A stretch of DNA of 52,500 bases. Origin: Anaeromyces robustus (taxonomy: Eukaryota; Neocallimastigomycota; Neocallimastigomycetes; Neocallimastigales; Neocallimastigaceae). A program made the translations under genes and the position numbers. The DNA is taken from positions 65,001 to 117,500 of the forward strand of contig MCFG01000175.1 in NCBI GenBank assembly GCA_002104895.1. The letters run 5' to 3'. The notes beneath the pieces were generated by a model that was given only the letters and a program-made list of their open reading frames with translations, searched no databases and was not told the origin of the DNA. Positions 39,530 to 52,500 of the stretch are shown here, in pieces; position 1 is the first letter of the stretch; each line of letters starts with the position of its first letter.

Positions 39530-39830
39530 TTTTATTTTATATTTTATTTTATATTTTATTTTATTTTATTTTTCATTTTTTTTTCATTTCACTTTATTTT
39601 ATTTTATTTTATTTTATTTTATTTTATTTTATTTTATTTTATTTTATTTTATTTTATTTTATTTTATTTTATTTTATTTTATTTTATTTTTCATTTTTTT
39701 TTTCATTTCACTTTATTTTATTTTATTTTATTTTATTTTATTTTATTTTATTTTATTTTATTTTATTTTATATTTTATTTTATTTTATTTTATTTTATTT
39801 TATTTTATATTATATTATATTATATTATAT
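39530..39830. repeat. (ATTTT)n pentanucleotide satellite
   Basis: Long runs of TTTTA. A block containing TTTCATTTCACTTTATTTTA occurs twice, about 120 bp apart, showing a higher-order duplication. The block ends in TATAT units and is followed by a palindrome around 39834-39866 (TATCTCTTTTAATATA and its complement). Confidence 0.92.
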
Positions 39831-41464
39831 TTATCTCTTTTAATATATATAATATTAAAAGAGATAAATACCTTACAAATAAAAATAGTTTATTGTGAAA
39901 ATTAAAAAGATTTATTTTTATTAAAAATGATTAATTATATTCTTATAATGATTAATAATGAATACTAAAATCATATGCTGTTTTTAACTATAAATCTTTT
40001 TCTAATTAATTTTTAGGATTTTTTAACAAAAAAATTAATATTCAAAAGAAAAAAAAAAAACATGAAAAACAAATATCAAAAAAGTTGTTTTATTGTATAA
40101 TAAACAATTTAAATAAAATTAAACATATTAAAATAAAGATTTATTATATTTCATCATATGACAAGTTTATTAATAGATCAAAATTAATATAATTATAATC
40201 ATTAAAATTTTATTCTTAATTTTTTTGTATTAAAATTTTAATGATTTTAAGAATAAATAAAATATCAAAGTTAGAATAATAAATAGTATTACAATTATTT
40301 ATTATTATAATTAATATATAACAAATATATATATTTACATTATTTTTATTATTTTTATTATTCAATAATTATAATTATTATTGAAATAATTATAATAATA
40401 ATAATAAATAATAATTATAATAATAATAATAATAATAATAAAGATAATCTTCTCTTGTTATATTTAAACTTTGAATTTTTATTAAGCGTATGGAACAATA
40501 AAAAAAAAGTACCTTAATGTTAATCTTACTTATTATAGTAATATTAATTCATAAAAAAAAAGAGAGAGAGAATAATTTATTACTTAATTAAATGTTAAGT
40601 GTGACTTTTTTATATTATTAACCATTAAGTATTATTATTACTATTATTATTAAATAAAAATTAGATCTTCTTTTATGTTATAATGAAAGAATACGACTTT
40701 TCTATCTTTTTTGAATAATTGTATAATTATATATATATATAATTATATTGGTTTATATTAATCTAATTAATTTTCAATATATTAACAATATACTCTCTTT
40801 GATTAGTAATATTTAAATGAATAAACTAAAAAGAAAAACAATTAAATCAATATATTGAAAATATTTTTTATTAAAATATAAAAAAATAACTAAAATGATA
40901 ATAATTAAAAAAAAAATAAAAATAAAATTACAAAGCTTATTCATTAACAACAATATTAATCAAACATTTTTCTAATATTTTTTAACTAATTTTTTGTTTT
41001 TGTATAAAATATTGATATGTTTAAGACATAATTAATTAAATATCATATGATTATTAATTAAAATATAAAATATCCAAAAATATAAATAAAATAATAAATT
41101 TTTAATTAATATGATATAAATAATAATAAAATAATAATAATAATAAACTTAATAAATATATAACTTTTAAAATAAATAAATAAATAAATAAATAGATATA
41201 TAAATATATAAGTAAAAAAAGTATTTTTAATAAATTTATATGTAAATTAAACTAACATATGAATAAATATGAATAAATATATAAATATATAAATATATAT
41301 AAATATAAAGATAATATTAATAAATAAATAAATAATGATAAAAAAAGAAGAAAAAAAAATTTTTTTTATTTTTTAAAATATTGGTTCTTGAATATTTTTC
41401 CTACATAATTTTCATTTTTTGAATTTCCTTTTTTGTACATGTTTAATTAATCCATTATATCATT

Positions 41465-41504
41465 TCTATAAAAGGTTAATTTTTTAAAATTAACCTTTTA
41501 TAGA
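41465..41504. repeat. Perfect 40-bp palindrome
   Basis: TCTATAAAAGGTTAATTT and its exact complement meet at 41484/41485. The G/C-bearing core (AAAGGTTAA) makes chance less likely. No gene is adjacent. Confidence 0.85.
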
Positions 41505-41600
41505 TTAGAAACAAAACAAAACACAAAACAAAGTAAGAATCATTATTATTATTTATTATAAATTATATTTATTAATTAATTAATAAGAAAATAAATATTA

Positions 41601-41635
<35 letters not shown>

Positions 41636-42287
41636 ACCAATAAAGCTTTTTGATATTTTATTATAAATAAATATAATAAAATATATTAAAATATTACATT
41701 AGAATTAAATATATATATATATATTCTTTATTGTTATTATCTATCCGAATAAATTAATAAATTAACTAAATAATAATTAAGAGAATTTAAATTAATAATA
41801 CTAAAGTACATTAAATATAATTTTTATTTTTATTGTTAAAAATATCGTATTTCTATATATATATTTTATAATGAATGTGTAAACTCATGTTTTACAATTT
41901 ATTAAAACTTTTCCATAATTTTTATTTATTTACTTTCTTTTAAATAGAAAAGATTTTTTATTTTTAATTATTTATAATTAGATTAGATTAGATTAATATA
42001 ATAAGTTAATAAAACAATATATTATTTAAAGGATTTTAAAGAATTATTTTTTAAAGCATAATTATTGTATTATATTGTTATTAGAATTGCATAAAAAGAA
42101 TGTGAAAATAAAAATATAAATAAAACATAAAAATATGGTTGATTATATTATATATAAATATCTATAATAATAAATTGATATATCTTTTTTTAATTTTTTA
42201 TTTTATTTATTATATATGTATATAATTTTATGCATATTTGATAAAAGTGATAAAGATAATAAACAGATTATGTATGTTTATTTACAC

Positions 42288-42331
42288 TAAATAAGCCATA
42301 TATTTTATAAATAATAAAAATGGCTTATTTA
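42288..42331. repeat. 12-bp-stem hairpin
   Basis: TAAATAAGCCAT (42288-42299) and its complement ATGGCTTATTTA (42320-42331) flank a 20-base AT loop. Confidence 0.7.
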
Positions 42332-42616
42332 ATATAATAATAATAATTATTATTATAATAACAACAAGCAATCAAAAAAATTTATAAATAATAATAAAAA
42401 CAATTGACATAATAAATTTTAATATTAAATATAAATTAAAAACCAATATTTGTAATATATTCAAATTAATTTGATTATATTGTATTTAAATAAATTAAAC
42501 CTGTTACATTTGATAAAATATGAAGAATTTCTTTTAAATAATAAATATTGTAATGTTATATAAATAAAGTTAGTTAATATTGTTTATAAATATTCTTTTT
42601 AGAATCATAATTAGTA

Positions 42617-42789
<173 letters not shown>

Positions 42790-44109
42790 TAGTAATAATA
42801 ATGAAAACCATCATCATAATAATAATAATAACAATCATAATCATAATATATAATAAAAATTATTTACAAAAATGCTAATATGCATTAATAATTATTTTAT
42901 ATATAAATATAAATTAATAATATTAAAAATTGTTTTAATAATAATGTTTTTGTTAAAAAAAAAAAGAATAATAATTAAAATGTAATTTATTATTAACATT
43001 TAATTAATAAATGTTGATATAATAATTTTTATTACATAGAATTATAAATAAAGCAAAAATTAAATAATATGTAATAATTATTAATATAAATTTTTTTTTA
43101 TGTAAATAATTTCATTATTTAATTTTTAAAGTTTTTTTTTAAAATTTTTAATATTATATTTAGAATATTCCAAATTCTATTATGTATTTTATATTTAAAA
43201 ATATGTAATTTATAATGTAATAAAAATTATCAAGATAAATATTACATTATTCCTTTTTAGGAAATTCATTTAGTTAATGTGGTAGAAATATTAAATTAAA
43301 TAATTATTGAAAAAGTGGGTTACTTGTTAAAATTTAAAAATTGTATGTATATGTATATATGAATATATAAATATAAATTATTATTAAAAAGGGATTTACT
43401 AATTAACTGAAAAATAAACAAAATATATGTGTAATATTAGTTATTTTATTTATATGATTTAAATTTAAATATTATTATTTGTAATATATATTCACTATTT
43501 GATTATTCACATTTATTATTTATTTATGATTTAATCGATATGATTAACCCTAAAAAAAAGTTTTATAAACCCTAAAAATGAATTATGTTAATGATATGGT
43601 TAATATTATAGTAATTTTTTTATCATTATAAACATTACCAATAATTAAAAAGAAATAAAGAATTATAAGAAAAATTTCTTTATTATTAGATAAAATAAAA
43701 AATTCAAAAATTACCCTTTAAAAAAATTTTTTTTATAACATTGTATAGATTTAGTCTTATATTTTTAAATAAAAAATAGTTTTTATTACAATATTATATA
43801 AAATATATGATAAGTATTTAAAAAAATATAATAAATTAGAAATAAAGAAGATTGTTTAAATGTAAAAACATATATTATATTTGTTATAATTAAAATATAT
43901 TAATAGATGACGAATATATTAATAATATTTTTTAAATTATAATAAAAGGAATTATTATATATATAATTATGTTGTTTAAATATAGGGATAGAATAATTAA
44001 TAAAACTATATTAAGATTTTTATTTTTAAAATGAATATTATATAAAATAAAATAAAATGTTATTATAAAAAAAATAATGAATATTAAATAAATAAGAGTA
44101 ATAAATGAA

Positions 44110-45148
44110 TAAAACGACATAATATGGAAAAATAAAAAAAAATATATATAAAAAATAAAAAAAAATTGGATGAAATTGGAAAGTCAATTAAACCTTAAAA
44201 TTACAAAAAAAAAAAAGATTATTGAATATGTTAAATGTTTTTATTTTTATTTGTTTAATATTATAATTTATTTATTTTTTATTTTTTTAATAATATGATA
44301 ATATGATATTTTGAAATATTAAATGTTAAAACAATAATTATAATAAAAAAATTATATGTAATAAACTTTTTTTTTAAGTAATTAATAGTATTTTAATTGA
44401 AGAAAAAATTAAAATTGGAATATGTAAAATTGGAGAAATTATGTTAAAATAATTCATAAAATAATATGAATTAATTTAATATATATAAAATTATGTATTA
44501 AAAAAAAAAAAAAACATAAAATATAATATAATAAATTCTATTACTATATTTTATTAAATTTCAATCTCAATATTTTTAAAAACCAAAAGAATAAATAAAA
44601 GTATGTAGATTTTACATATTTTTATTTATTCTTTTTTAAGTTCAATATAATAAAAAAAGAAGAATTAAAAAAGAAAAAATTAAAGTGAAATGAAATAATA
44701 AAAAAATCGAAAAATCATATTTTTCTTAGAATAGCTTTAATATTTTTTATAATATTAATATTTAAATTTTTAAAACCAATAAATTTTAATTAATAATTTA
44801 GATTAAAAAAATTTAGTATAAAGAAAGAAAAAACTAATATATATATATTTTTAATGTTTTATTATTCTTTTTAAAAAGAAATACTAATTTTTTAAACATT
44901 AGAAAATCATTAAAACCAAAATTATAAAATATATAATTTTATGCATTAATTATATAAATTTCTTTTCTATTTTTTTTTTTTTTTAAATATAATAAAATTG
45001 ATTGTTATTATAAAATTATATTTGTATTATTTATTTTTTTTTTTTATATTCTTTTTTAATTTTAAGGTTTAATTGACTTTCCAATTTCATCCAATTTTTT
45101 TTTATTTTTTTTATTTTTTTTTTTATTTTTCCATATTATGTCATTTTA
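44110..45148. mobile_element. Segment bounded by about 93-bp terminal inverted repeats
   Basis: Left arm 44110-44203 and right arm 45057-45148 are inverted copies. The inner 40 bp (44164-44203 against 45057-45096, containing TTGGATGAAATTGGAAAGTC) match exactly. The outer parts (TAAAAYGACATAATATGG and a poly-A block) match with small differences. They enclose 853 bp of AT-rich non-coding DNA with an internal 16-bp hairpin (44585-44600/44620-44635). Similarity may extend to AATATTCAT directly before the helicase ATG. It could be a miniature (MITE-like) element or an inverted duplication of the helicase 5' region. No transposase is present and no clear target-site duplication can be called in such AT-rich flanks. 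Confidence 0.6.
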
Positions 45149-45165
45149 TTAAATAAAATATTCAT

Positions 45166-45360
45166 ATGTCTGATTCTTTTAAATATAATCCATATTTTGA
45201 TAAGAAGTATCGAAAACGAGATAATGAAGATAGAGAATGGTCATATAATATTGATGGATCAATTAAATATAAGGAAAAGTCTGATAATATTGATAATTTA
45301 AATAAAGTAATATATATATATATATACTTTTTTCTTTTTAATAATGAATACAAATTTAAA

Positions 45361-45396
<36 letters not shown>

Positions 45397-46574
45397 TGTG
45401 TGTGCTTTTTTTATAACATTTTTATTTATTTATATATGTATATTATGCATTATTTAATTTCTTATTCTAAATCATCAATTATCCATTTTTCTCTTTTGTA
45501 TATATATTCATATGAACTATTAATATATATTTTTAAATTTTAATTATAAAGGATGAAATTATTCAAATTGCAAAGGAAAATTTACATAATGATTATGATA
45601 GTAATGAAGTAAGAAAAAGAAAAGAATCAAGTGATAATGAATTGAATGAAACAGATTCTCATAAGAAACAAAAGCATAGTCATAGTCATAGCCATAGTTA
45701 TAGTCGTCATAGTCATAGTCGTCGTAGTTATAGTCATGATAGAAGTCATAGCCATGGGGGTAGTGAACATAATAGAAGTAGAAGCAAAAGTAGAAGCAAA
45801 AGTAGAAGCAGGAGTAGAAGCAGGAGTAGAAATAGAAATAGAAGTAAAAGTCATACAATTGAAAATAATGAAAATAATAACAATAGTTCAGGGAAAACTT
45901 TTGAACAAAAATATGTATGGAGTAGAAGTGTTGATGAAATATTTTTTAGTAAAAAAGGTCAATCTCAAATTCTTATCGGGACAGAAGAATATTATGACTT
46001 TAAAGGTTTTAATATTTTATAATTAAAAATTAATAATTTAATAAAATAATTTCAAAAAAAAAAAAAAAAAAATATTTTAAATTTATAATTTAACAATTAT
46101 TATTTAATAAATATTACATGACGTTTTTCTAATTAAAATTCTCTCTCTCTCTCTCACATTTTTTTTATAATAATAAATGAAAAAGATTTTTATAAAAAAT
46201 ATAATGAATTAAGATTGAAAAAATTAAAATCTCAAAACAAACTTCCACATTATAGTTCAAGAGATGAAAGAGAAAAAGATGAACATAAAAATATAAAGAT
46301 TGCATTAACATTATTTGCTGATTTTAAAGAAAAGAAATTAAAAGTAGTAAAAGAAAAAATTAAAAAAATAAGAGAAAGTTTACCAATTAAAGCTTATGAA
46401 GAAGAAATTATAGATGCTGTAAAAAAGAATAAAGTAATATTAATAGCAGGAGATACAGGTTGTGGTAAATCAACTCAAGTTGTTCAATATTTATTGGAAT
46501 CTGGATTTAATAAAATAGCTTGTACTCAACCTAGAAGAATAGCTTGTTCTTCATTGGCAAGGTAAAAAACATAA

Positions 46575-46611
<37 letters not shown>

Positions 46612-47847
46612 AGAAAGAAAGAAAGAAAGTTATATGAATATTATTAAAACAAAAATTTTTATCATCAATTATAATTTAAAAATTATTAGCACATAACACT
46701 TTATATAATATATATAAATGCATTTGAATTTTTTACTAATTTCTTCATATTATATATACATTACATGAATATAAGACGTGTATCCTATGAAACTCAAAAT
46801 ATTTATGGATCGCAAATTGCTTATCAAGTACGTTTTGATTCTAGTACAAAATCTTCAAGAACAAAAGTATTATTTTTAACTGAGGTAATTTTAATTATTT
46901 AATCTTTTTATATTAAACTATAATTATTTTGAATTTAAAATATATATAATGATGATAATAATAAAAATATATTAATAATAATAAAAAAAATAATAATGAT
47001 AATTAAATAAAGGGTGTTTTAATAAGACAATTTTCAAGGTAAATATATATATATATATATATTTTACAGATCCGTGTATAAAAATAATTATTTACATATG
47101 TATTTATTTTATTTTAAATGTTATTTTTTTTTATTTTTATTTTTTTTTATTTTAAAAATTTATAATTAATATATATATTCATTTTTTTTATATTGTTTAT
47201 ATGTTTTACATATATATATATATATATATATATATTATTAAGTGATCCATTACTATCGAATTATGATGTTATCATTATTGATGAAATTCATGAACGACAT
47301 GTTACAGGTGATTTTCTTTTGGAGATGTTGAAACAAGTAATTAAACGTCGTGATGATATAAGGTTAATTTTAATGAGTGCTACTATTAATATAGAATTAT
47401 TTTCAAATTATTTTAATGCTCCAACTATTAAAGTACCTGGTAAAGTATACCCTGTAAAAGTTGAATATATGCCAATTGCTGAAGAAGATAGAATATTTTC
47501 AGGAGATAAATTAAAAGAATTACGTGAAAATAATAAAATCATGGTAAAAATTATATATATATATAAAAAAAAAAAGATAATAATAATTAAAAATATATAT
47601 ATTTATAAAGATTCCTATATGAATTGTTTATTCATTATTTCATTATTATTTATTGGTTTTTATTATGTATATATTAATATATCATTATTATTATAATTTT
47701 CATATATTTATTTATATATTAATATTGTAAAAGTCTATACCGGCTAAACCAATAAGATTAACAGCTGGTAAGTTTTTATATATATATAGTATGGAATTAT
47801 AAAAATATAGGATTTGATGTATTTTTTTATCATTATTATACATTTAT

Positions 47848-47879
<32 letters not shown>

Positions 47880-48902
47880 TATAAGATCCATATTTAAAAA
47901 TTATGGAAAGAATAGATCAAAGTATACCGTCACATGAAAGAGGAGATTTATTAATTTTTCAAAGTGGAATTAATGAAATATCTAAATTAGCGGAAGAATT
48001 AAAATTATATGCTAATTATACCAAGTATATAATATAATATTAATTAAATAGTATTTTTATATATAATTCATAATATATAATAATAAATTATATATATATA
48101 TAAATTATTTTATATTCTTTTATTTTATTTTATATTAATATATTAATATGTATGTATATATAAATATACGTATAAAGAAAATGGATTATTTTACAATTAC
48201 ATTCCACATTATCTGCTGAAGAACAAGATAAAGTATTTGCTGTTGCACCTGAAGGTATTAAATTATAATCATAATATTTATATATAAATGAATGAATGAT
48301 TTATATATTATATTATATTAATATTCTTTAATTCATTTTAATTAAATAAAATGTAATAATATGCAAAAAAAAAAAAAAAAAAAAAAAAATACATATTAAA
48401 AAAAAAAAAAAAGGTGTTAGAAAATGTATTATATCAACAAATATAGCTGAAACTAGTGTAACTATTGATGGAATACGATTTATTATTGATTCAGGAAAAG
48501 TAAAAGAGATGGGATATGATATTGAATGTGGTATGTCAAAATTATCTGAATATTGGATTAGTAAAGCAAGTGCTATGCAAAGAATGGGAAGAGCTGGACG
48601 TACTGGACCTGGTGAAGTAAGTTTTATTAAAAAAAAAAAAGAAAAAAAAAAAAAGAAAAAAAAAAAATTAAAGTAAAATGATAATGAAATATATTTTATA
48701 TTATTATTATTTTTTTTCTAATTATTATAATTTTATAAATATATAATTTATATAAATAAATATATGTGTAATATGAAAGTGCTTTAGATTTTATTCAAAA
48801 AATGAATTTGATAAATTAAATGAATTTGCTATTCCTGAAATTAAAAGAATACCTTTAGAAAGCATTATTCTTCAAGTAAAGATTAATAAATTATTATAAA
48901 TA

Positions 48903-48933
<31 letters not shown>

Positions 48934-50161
48934 GATATTATTTTTTTTTTATTTAAAATTATAAATAAAGAAATGTTAATATTTTTTTTTTTCGTTTATA
49001 TATATATATATATATTATAGATTTGTGCATTTAATTTAGGAAATCCAAGAGATTTTGATTTTATTGAAGTAATAATTTTTTAATGATAAATAAAAAAAAT
49101 TATAACAAAAAATTATTTTTTTTTTTATTTAATTATATTTTTTATGTTTTTTATGTTTGATAATAAATAAAATATTATAAAAAAAATCTAATAATATAAC
49201 AACAACAATAATATATTTATGAATATATTTATTTAGAAACCTCCAATAGATAATATTATTTATTCTATAAATCGTTTAAAAAACATTAATGCTTTAGATC
49301 ATTTAAAGAAATTAACACCATTAGGAAAAATGTTATCAAATATGCCTATTGATGTTTCACTTGGAAAAATGTTAATTATGGCTATGTTTATGGGTTTTGT
49401 AAATAGGAAAAAAAAATTTTTTTTGTTTATTTTTTTAATTTTTTTTTATATTGTATTATTTTATTATATAAAAATATGTATATTAATCGAATATTTAATA
49501 TTATTATAATTTTTTTATATACATATTCTATATTCTATATATTTCTTTAAATATAAAAGTCAAATGAGTTAATAGATCCAGTTTTAAATATTATTTCTAG
49601 TTTAAGTATTCAATCTCCTTTTTTAAGAATACATGAATCAAAAACAGATATATTAAAAGTATTATTATTTAATTTTATTTAATATATTAATATTATTTAA
49701 TGTATATATATATTAAATAATATATTAACTTTTTTTTTTTCTTTTTCTCTATTTATAATAAAAAATAAATATAATAATAGAATAAACATATATTTGATTT
49801 TGATGATGGTGATATGTTTACATTATTAAATTTATTTAGTGAATGGTTAAAAGTTAAAGCTAAAAGAAAAGAATCTTCTAGGGTGTGGTGTTATAGACAT
49901 GGCATAGAAGAACAACGTTTATATGAAATGGTTAAATTAAAAAGTCAATTTCAAGATATTTTAGAAGATTGTTTAAATCAAATAGAAAAAGGAGAAGAAG
50001 AAGAAGACGAAGAATTTAATAATAACAATAGAGAACGTTTTAATAAAAATGGTGTAACTTTAAATAATATGCGGGAATATTATGATCGTCATCTATCAAA
50101 AATTAATAGAAATCATCATCATAATTATCGAGATGATACTAAAGTAAATTTTTACTATTAC

Positions 50162-50198
<37 letters not shown>

Positions 50199-51787
50199 TT
50201 ATTTATATTTAATATATATATATAAAACTTATTATTAATTATTTCATTAAATAAAAATAATATATATCATTTATTTTTATTTTTATTATTTTTTTTTATG
50301 AAATATAAAATTTAAAAAGTTATCATATGAAGAAAGAAAAGAAAAAAAGGAATATAGAGAATATTTAAGACGTCAAAAATGTATACAAAAATCTCAAAAA
50401 AAGAAAATTGTATTAAAATTAGAGGAAGATTCGGATGATGAAGAACAACAAAAAGGTTTATTATATATGCTATATATATATTATTATTATTATTTTTTTT
50501 TCTTTTTTTCTTTTATTTATTTTTTTATTTATCATTATCTTTTTTATCATTATTATCATATATTCAGAAAATTCCAATACATTATCTCTTCATGAAATTG
50601 AATTTGAATTAAATAATGATGCTAGTCTTTTACAAGAAAATTCAGATATTTCTAATTTAACAACGTCTGATATAAATTTATTAAAAATTATTATATGTAG
50701 TGGTCTTTATCCAAATATGGTATATATATATAATATAAATACATACAAATACATATGTATATATGTATATATATACATATATACACACATGCATATTTTT
50801 TACCTATAATTATAATTATAATTAATTTAAAGTTTTAAAAAAAATATTTTATATCATTAATCTATATAAAAATTTTATTATTAATTTTTTTTCTTCTTTT
50901 TATTATATTTAAAAGGCTATTGCTGATAGTGCTAATCCAATGAGAAAAGATAATGAACAAATATTCCATACTAAACATAAATCGTAATTTATTTAATTAT
51001 TAGTTATTTTTGAACATTTATATATATATATATAATGATAAAGAAAAAAAAAATTTTTTTTTTACTTATTATTCAATATAATATAATAATTTTTATTTTT
51101 TATTTTTATTTTTTTTTTTTAAAAAAAAAAGATTTATTTTTATGCATCCTTCAAGTATTTATTATGCAAAACCAGAATTATTACATTCAAAATATGAAGA
51201 TAGAAAGCAAGAAGAAGGAAATGAAAATGAAAATGAAAATGAAAATGAAAACGAAAATAAAAATTCAGAAAAGGATATTAAACCAATGACTTTAAATTCT
51301 TTAAGAAATGAAATGATAATTACAGAATTATTATGTTATCAAAATCTTTTAGAAACTCAACGTCCTTATCTTGTTAATTGTGTTCGAGTTCCAGCGTTAC
51401 AAGCTTGTCTTTTATTTTCAAAAAAAAGTAATAATAATATGTTTTTTTTTTTTTTTTTTTATTATAATTAAAAAAAAAAATAATTATAAAACAACAAACA
51501 AAAACAATAGTAATAAAAAAAAATAATATGTATATATAATATAAGTATTATATTAATAATTTATATTTATATTTTTTTCCCCATTCTCTTTAAATAGTTG
51601 ATACTAATTTAGATTTAACTAAAATGGTTATTGATGATTGGTTACTTTTAACATTTATGGATAATAAAGAAGCTGAAAGAGCTCTTATTATTTCCAATTG
51701 GTTAAGATTAGCTTGGGATTATGTTATTAATGAAAAATTAGAGGTATTTTTTTTTTTTTTTTTTTATTTAAAAATAAAAATAAAAAA

Positions 51788-51824
<37 letters not shown>

Positions 51825-52355
51825 TTATATAAATAAATTAAAATAATTATTTATATTCATATATATTATATATATATATTTTGTCTTATAAAGAAATTAT
51901 TATTAAAACAAAGTAATAAAAAATCATCCTTTCAAACTGAGGATAAAATGGAAGAACTTCAAGAAGATTTTAATGATTATATTCTTCCAAGTTATGTGAG
52001 AAGAATTAGAAAAGATTGGGAAGAAATTCAATGTCATAGAAATTTAAAAGATGATGAACAATCTACTATTGAAACAGATGATGTTACAAGTAAAAAAAAA
52101 AAAAAAAAGAAAAAAAAAGAAAAAATTTATATTATTATGATTATTATTAGTATTATTAATATTAATGCTAATGATAATTATAATATAATATATATTAATA
52201 TATTATATTTATTATTAATCTTTATTCTTTTCTATATATATTTATATTAATATTTAATATATCATAATTAAATAAAAGAATTATTAATAGAATTTATGAA
52301 TATGTCTATATCCTGTAAAGTAACAAAACCTTCAAGTAATGAATTGTCAGCAATG
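45166..52355 (+). CDS. DHX34-type DEAH/RHA RNA helicase with RS-like N-terminus (3' partial)
   Basis: At least 22 exons, all in consistent phase: 45166-45306, 45552-46005, 46186-46561, 46776-46884, 47013-47038, 47243-47543, 47734-47767, 47886-48024, 48178-48254, 48414-48616, 48780-48875, 49021-49068, 49237-49398, 49560-49658, 49781-50143, 50320-50455, 50568-50719, 50916-50983, 51132-51427, 51598-51743, 51894-52089, 52279-52355. This gives 1233 codons, and the gene continues past the window. Residues 89-148 are His/Ser then Arg/Ser repeats. Core motifs: I GDTGCGKS (287-294), Ia TQPRRIA, II DEIH (382-385), III SAT (414-416), [24 protein letters not shown] (608-615). The helicase-associated domains follow. 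[47 protein letters not shown] and [13 protein letters not shown] match DHX34 rather than Prp2/16/22/43. Animal DHX34 acts in nonsense-mediated decay (with UPF1) and in splicing complexes. An acidic insert lies at GEEEEDEEF. Confidence 0.92.
46141..46155. repeat. (CT)n tract in helicase intron 2
   Basis: A short CTCTCTCTCTCTC run 30 bp before the exon 3 acceptor. It may serve as part of the polypyrimidine tract. Confidence 0.7.
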
Positions 52356-52500
52356 GTAAGTAATAATAATATAATATATATATATATTTAATATTATGAA
52401 TATATTACATTTATAGAATATATATATTTTATATACTAATTAATAATTCAAATAATCATAAAACATATAATATATATATATATATTGTTATATTATTTTT

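Noticed and set aside
43540-43580. TTAACCCTAAA and AAACCCTAAA as interstitial telomere repeats
   Set aside because: Each holds only about one and a half CCCTAA units and they are not in tandem. Too short to support a telomere scar.
45559-45858. Antisense frames over helicase exon 2
   Set aside because: These are reversed readings of the His/Ser and Arg/Ser codon repeats. The sense frame joins the helicase exons in phase.

Overview
The window is extremely AT-rich. Gene-sized islands sit in long A/T deserts full of (AAT)n, (ATAA)n and (ATTTT)n arrays, and spliced genes have short introns beginning GTAAGT, GTAAAT or GTTTGT. Together with a secreted GH11 xylanase carrying a fungal CBM1, a fungal-type bHLH factor and solute-binding-domain/class C 7TM receptors, this points to an anaerobic gut fungus (Neocallimastigomycota). 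The genus cannot be assigned from the sequence.

Layout. 1-2880 has no gene. 2881-5112 (+) encodes a secreted, highly repetitive polyampholyte protein. 5835-31167 is an array of five paralogous receptor genes, each with an N-terminal bacterial-type extracellular solute-binding domain and a C-terminal class C (GABA-B-like) 7TM domain. R1 is on the minus strand (5835-about 9335). R2 (11051-13787), R3 (18179-21144), R4 (22198-25229) and R5 (28051-31167) are on the plus strand. R3 is a pseudogene with two frameshifts and a nonsense codon. All five share one five-exon structure with phases 1-0-1-1, which I reconstructed from splice sites. An intact GH11-CBM1 xylanase gene (14864-16432) sits between R2 and R3, and a degraded GH11 fragment (about 25682-25759) sits between R4 and R5. 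The block may therefore have grown by copying receptor plus xylanase units. Weaker relics of other genes lie at about 16970-17150 (minus) and 32559-32630 (plus).

31168-34867 is non-coding, with a perfect 42-bp-arm hairpin and several satellites. 34868-36265 (minus) encodes a three-exon bHLH-zipper transcription factor. About 36.3-44.1 kb is a gene desert. A pair of about 93-bp inverted repeats (44110-44203 and 45057-45148) encloses 853 bp and ends just before the start codon of the last gene. That gene (45166-52355 and beyond, plus) encodes a DHX34-type DEAH/RHA RNA helicase in at least 22 exons, with an unusual His/Ser-Arg/Ser N-terminal domain. It runs off the right edge.

How the genes may work together (inference): the receptors look like sensors for an extracellular small solute, plausibly a sugar or oligosaccharide released by enzymes such as the neighbouring xylanase. 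The helicase and the bHLH factor look like unrelated housekeeping or regulatory neighbours.
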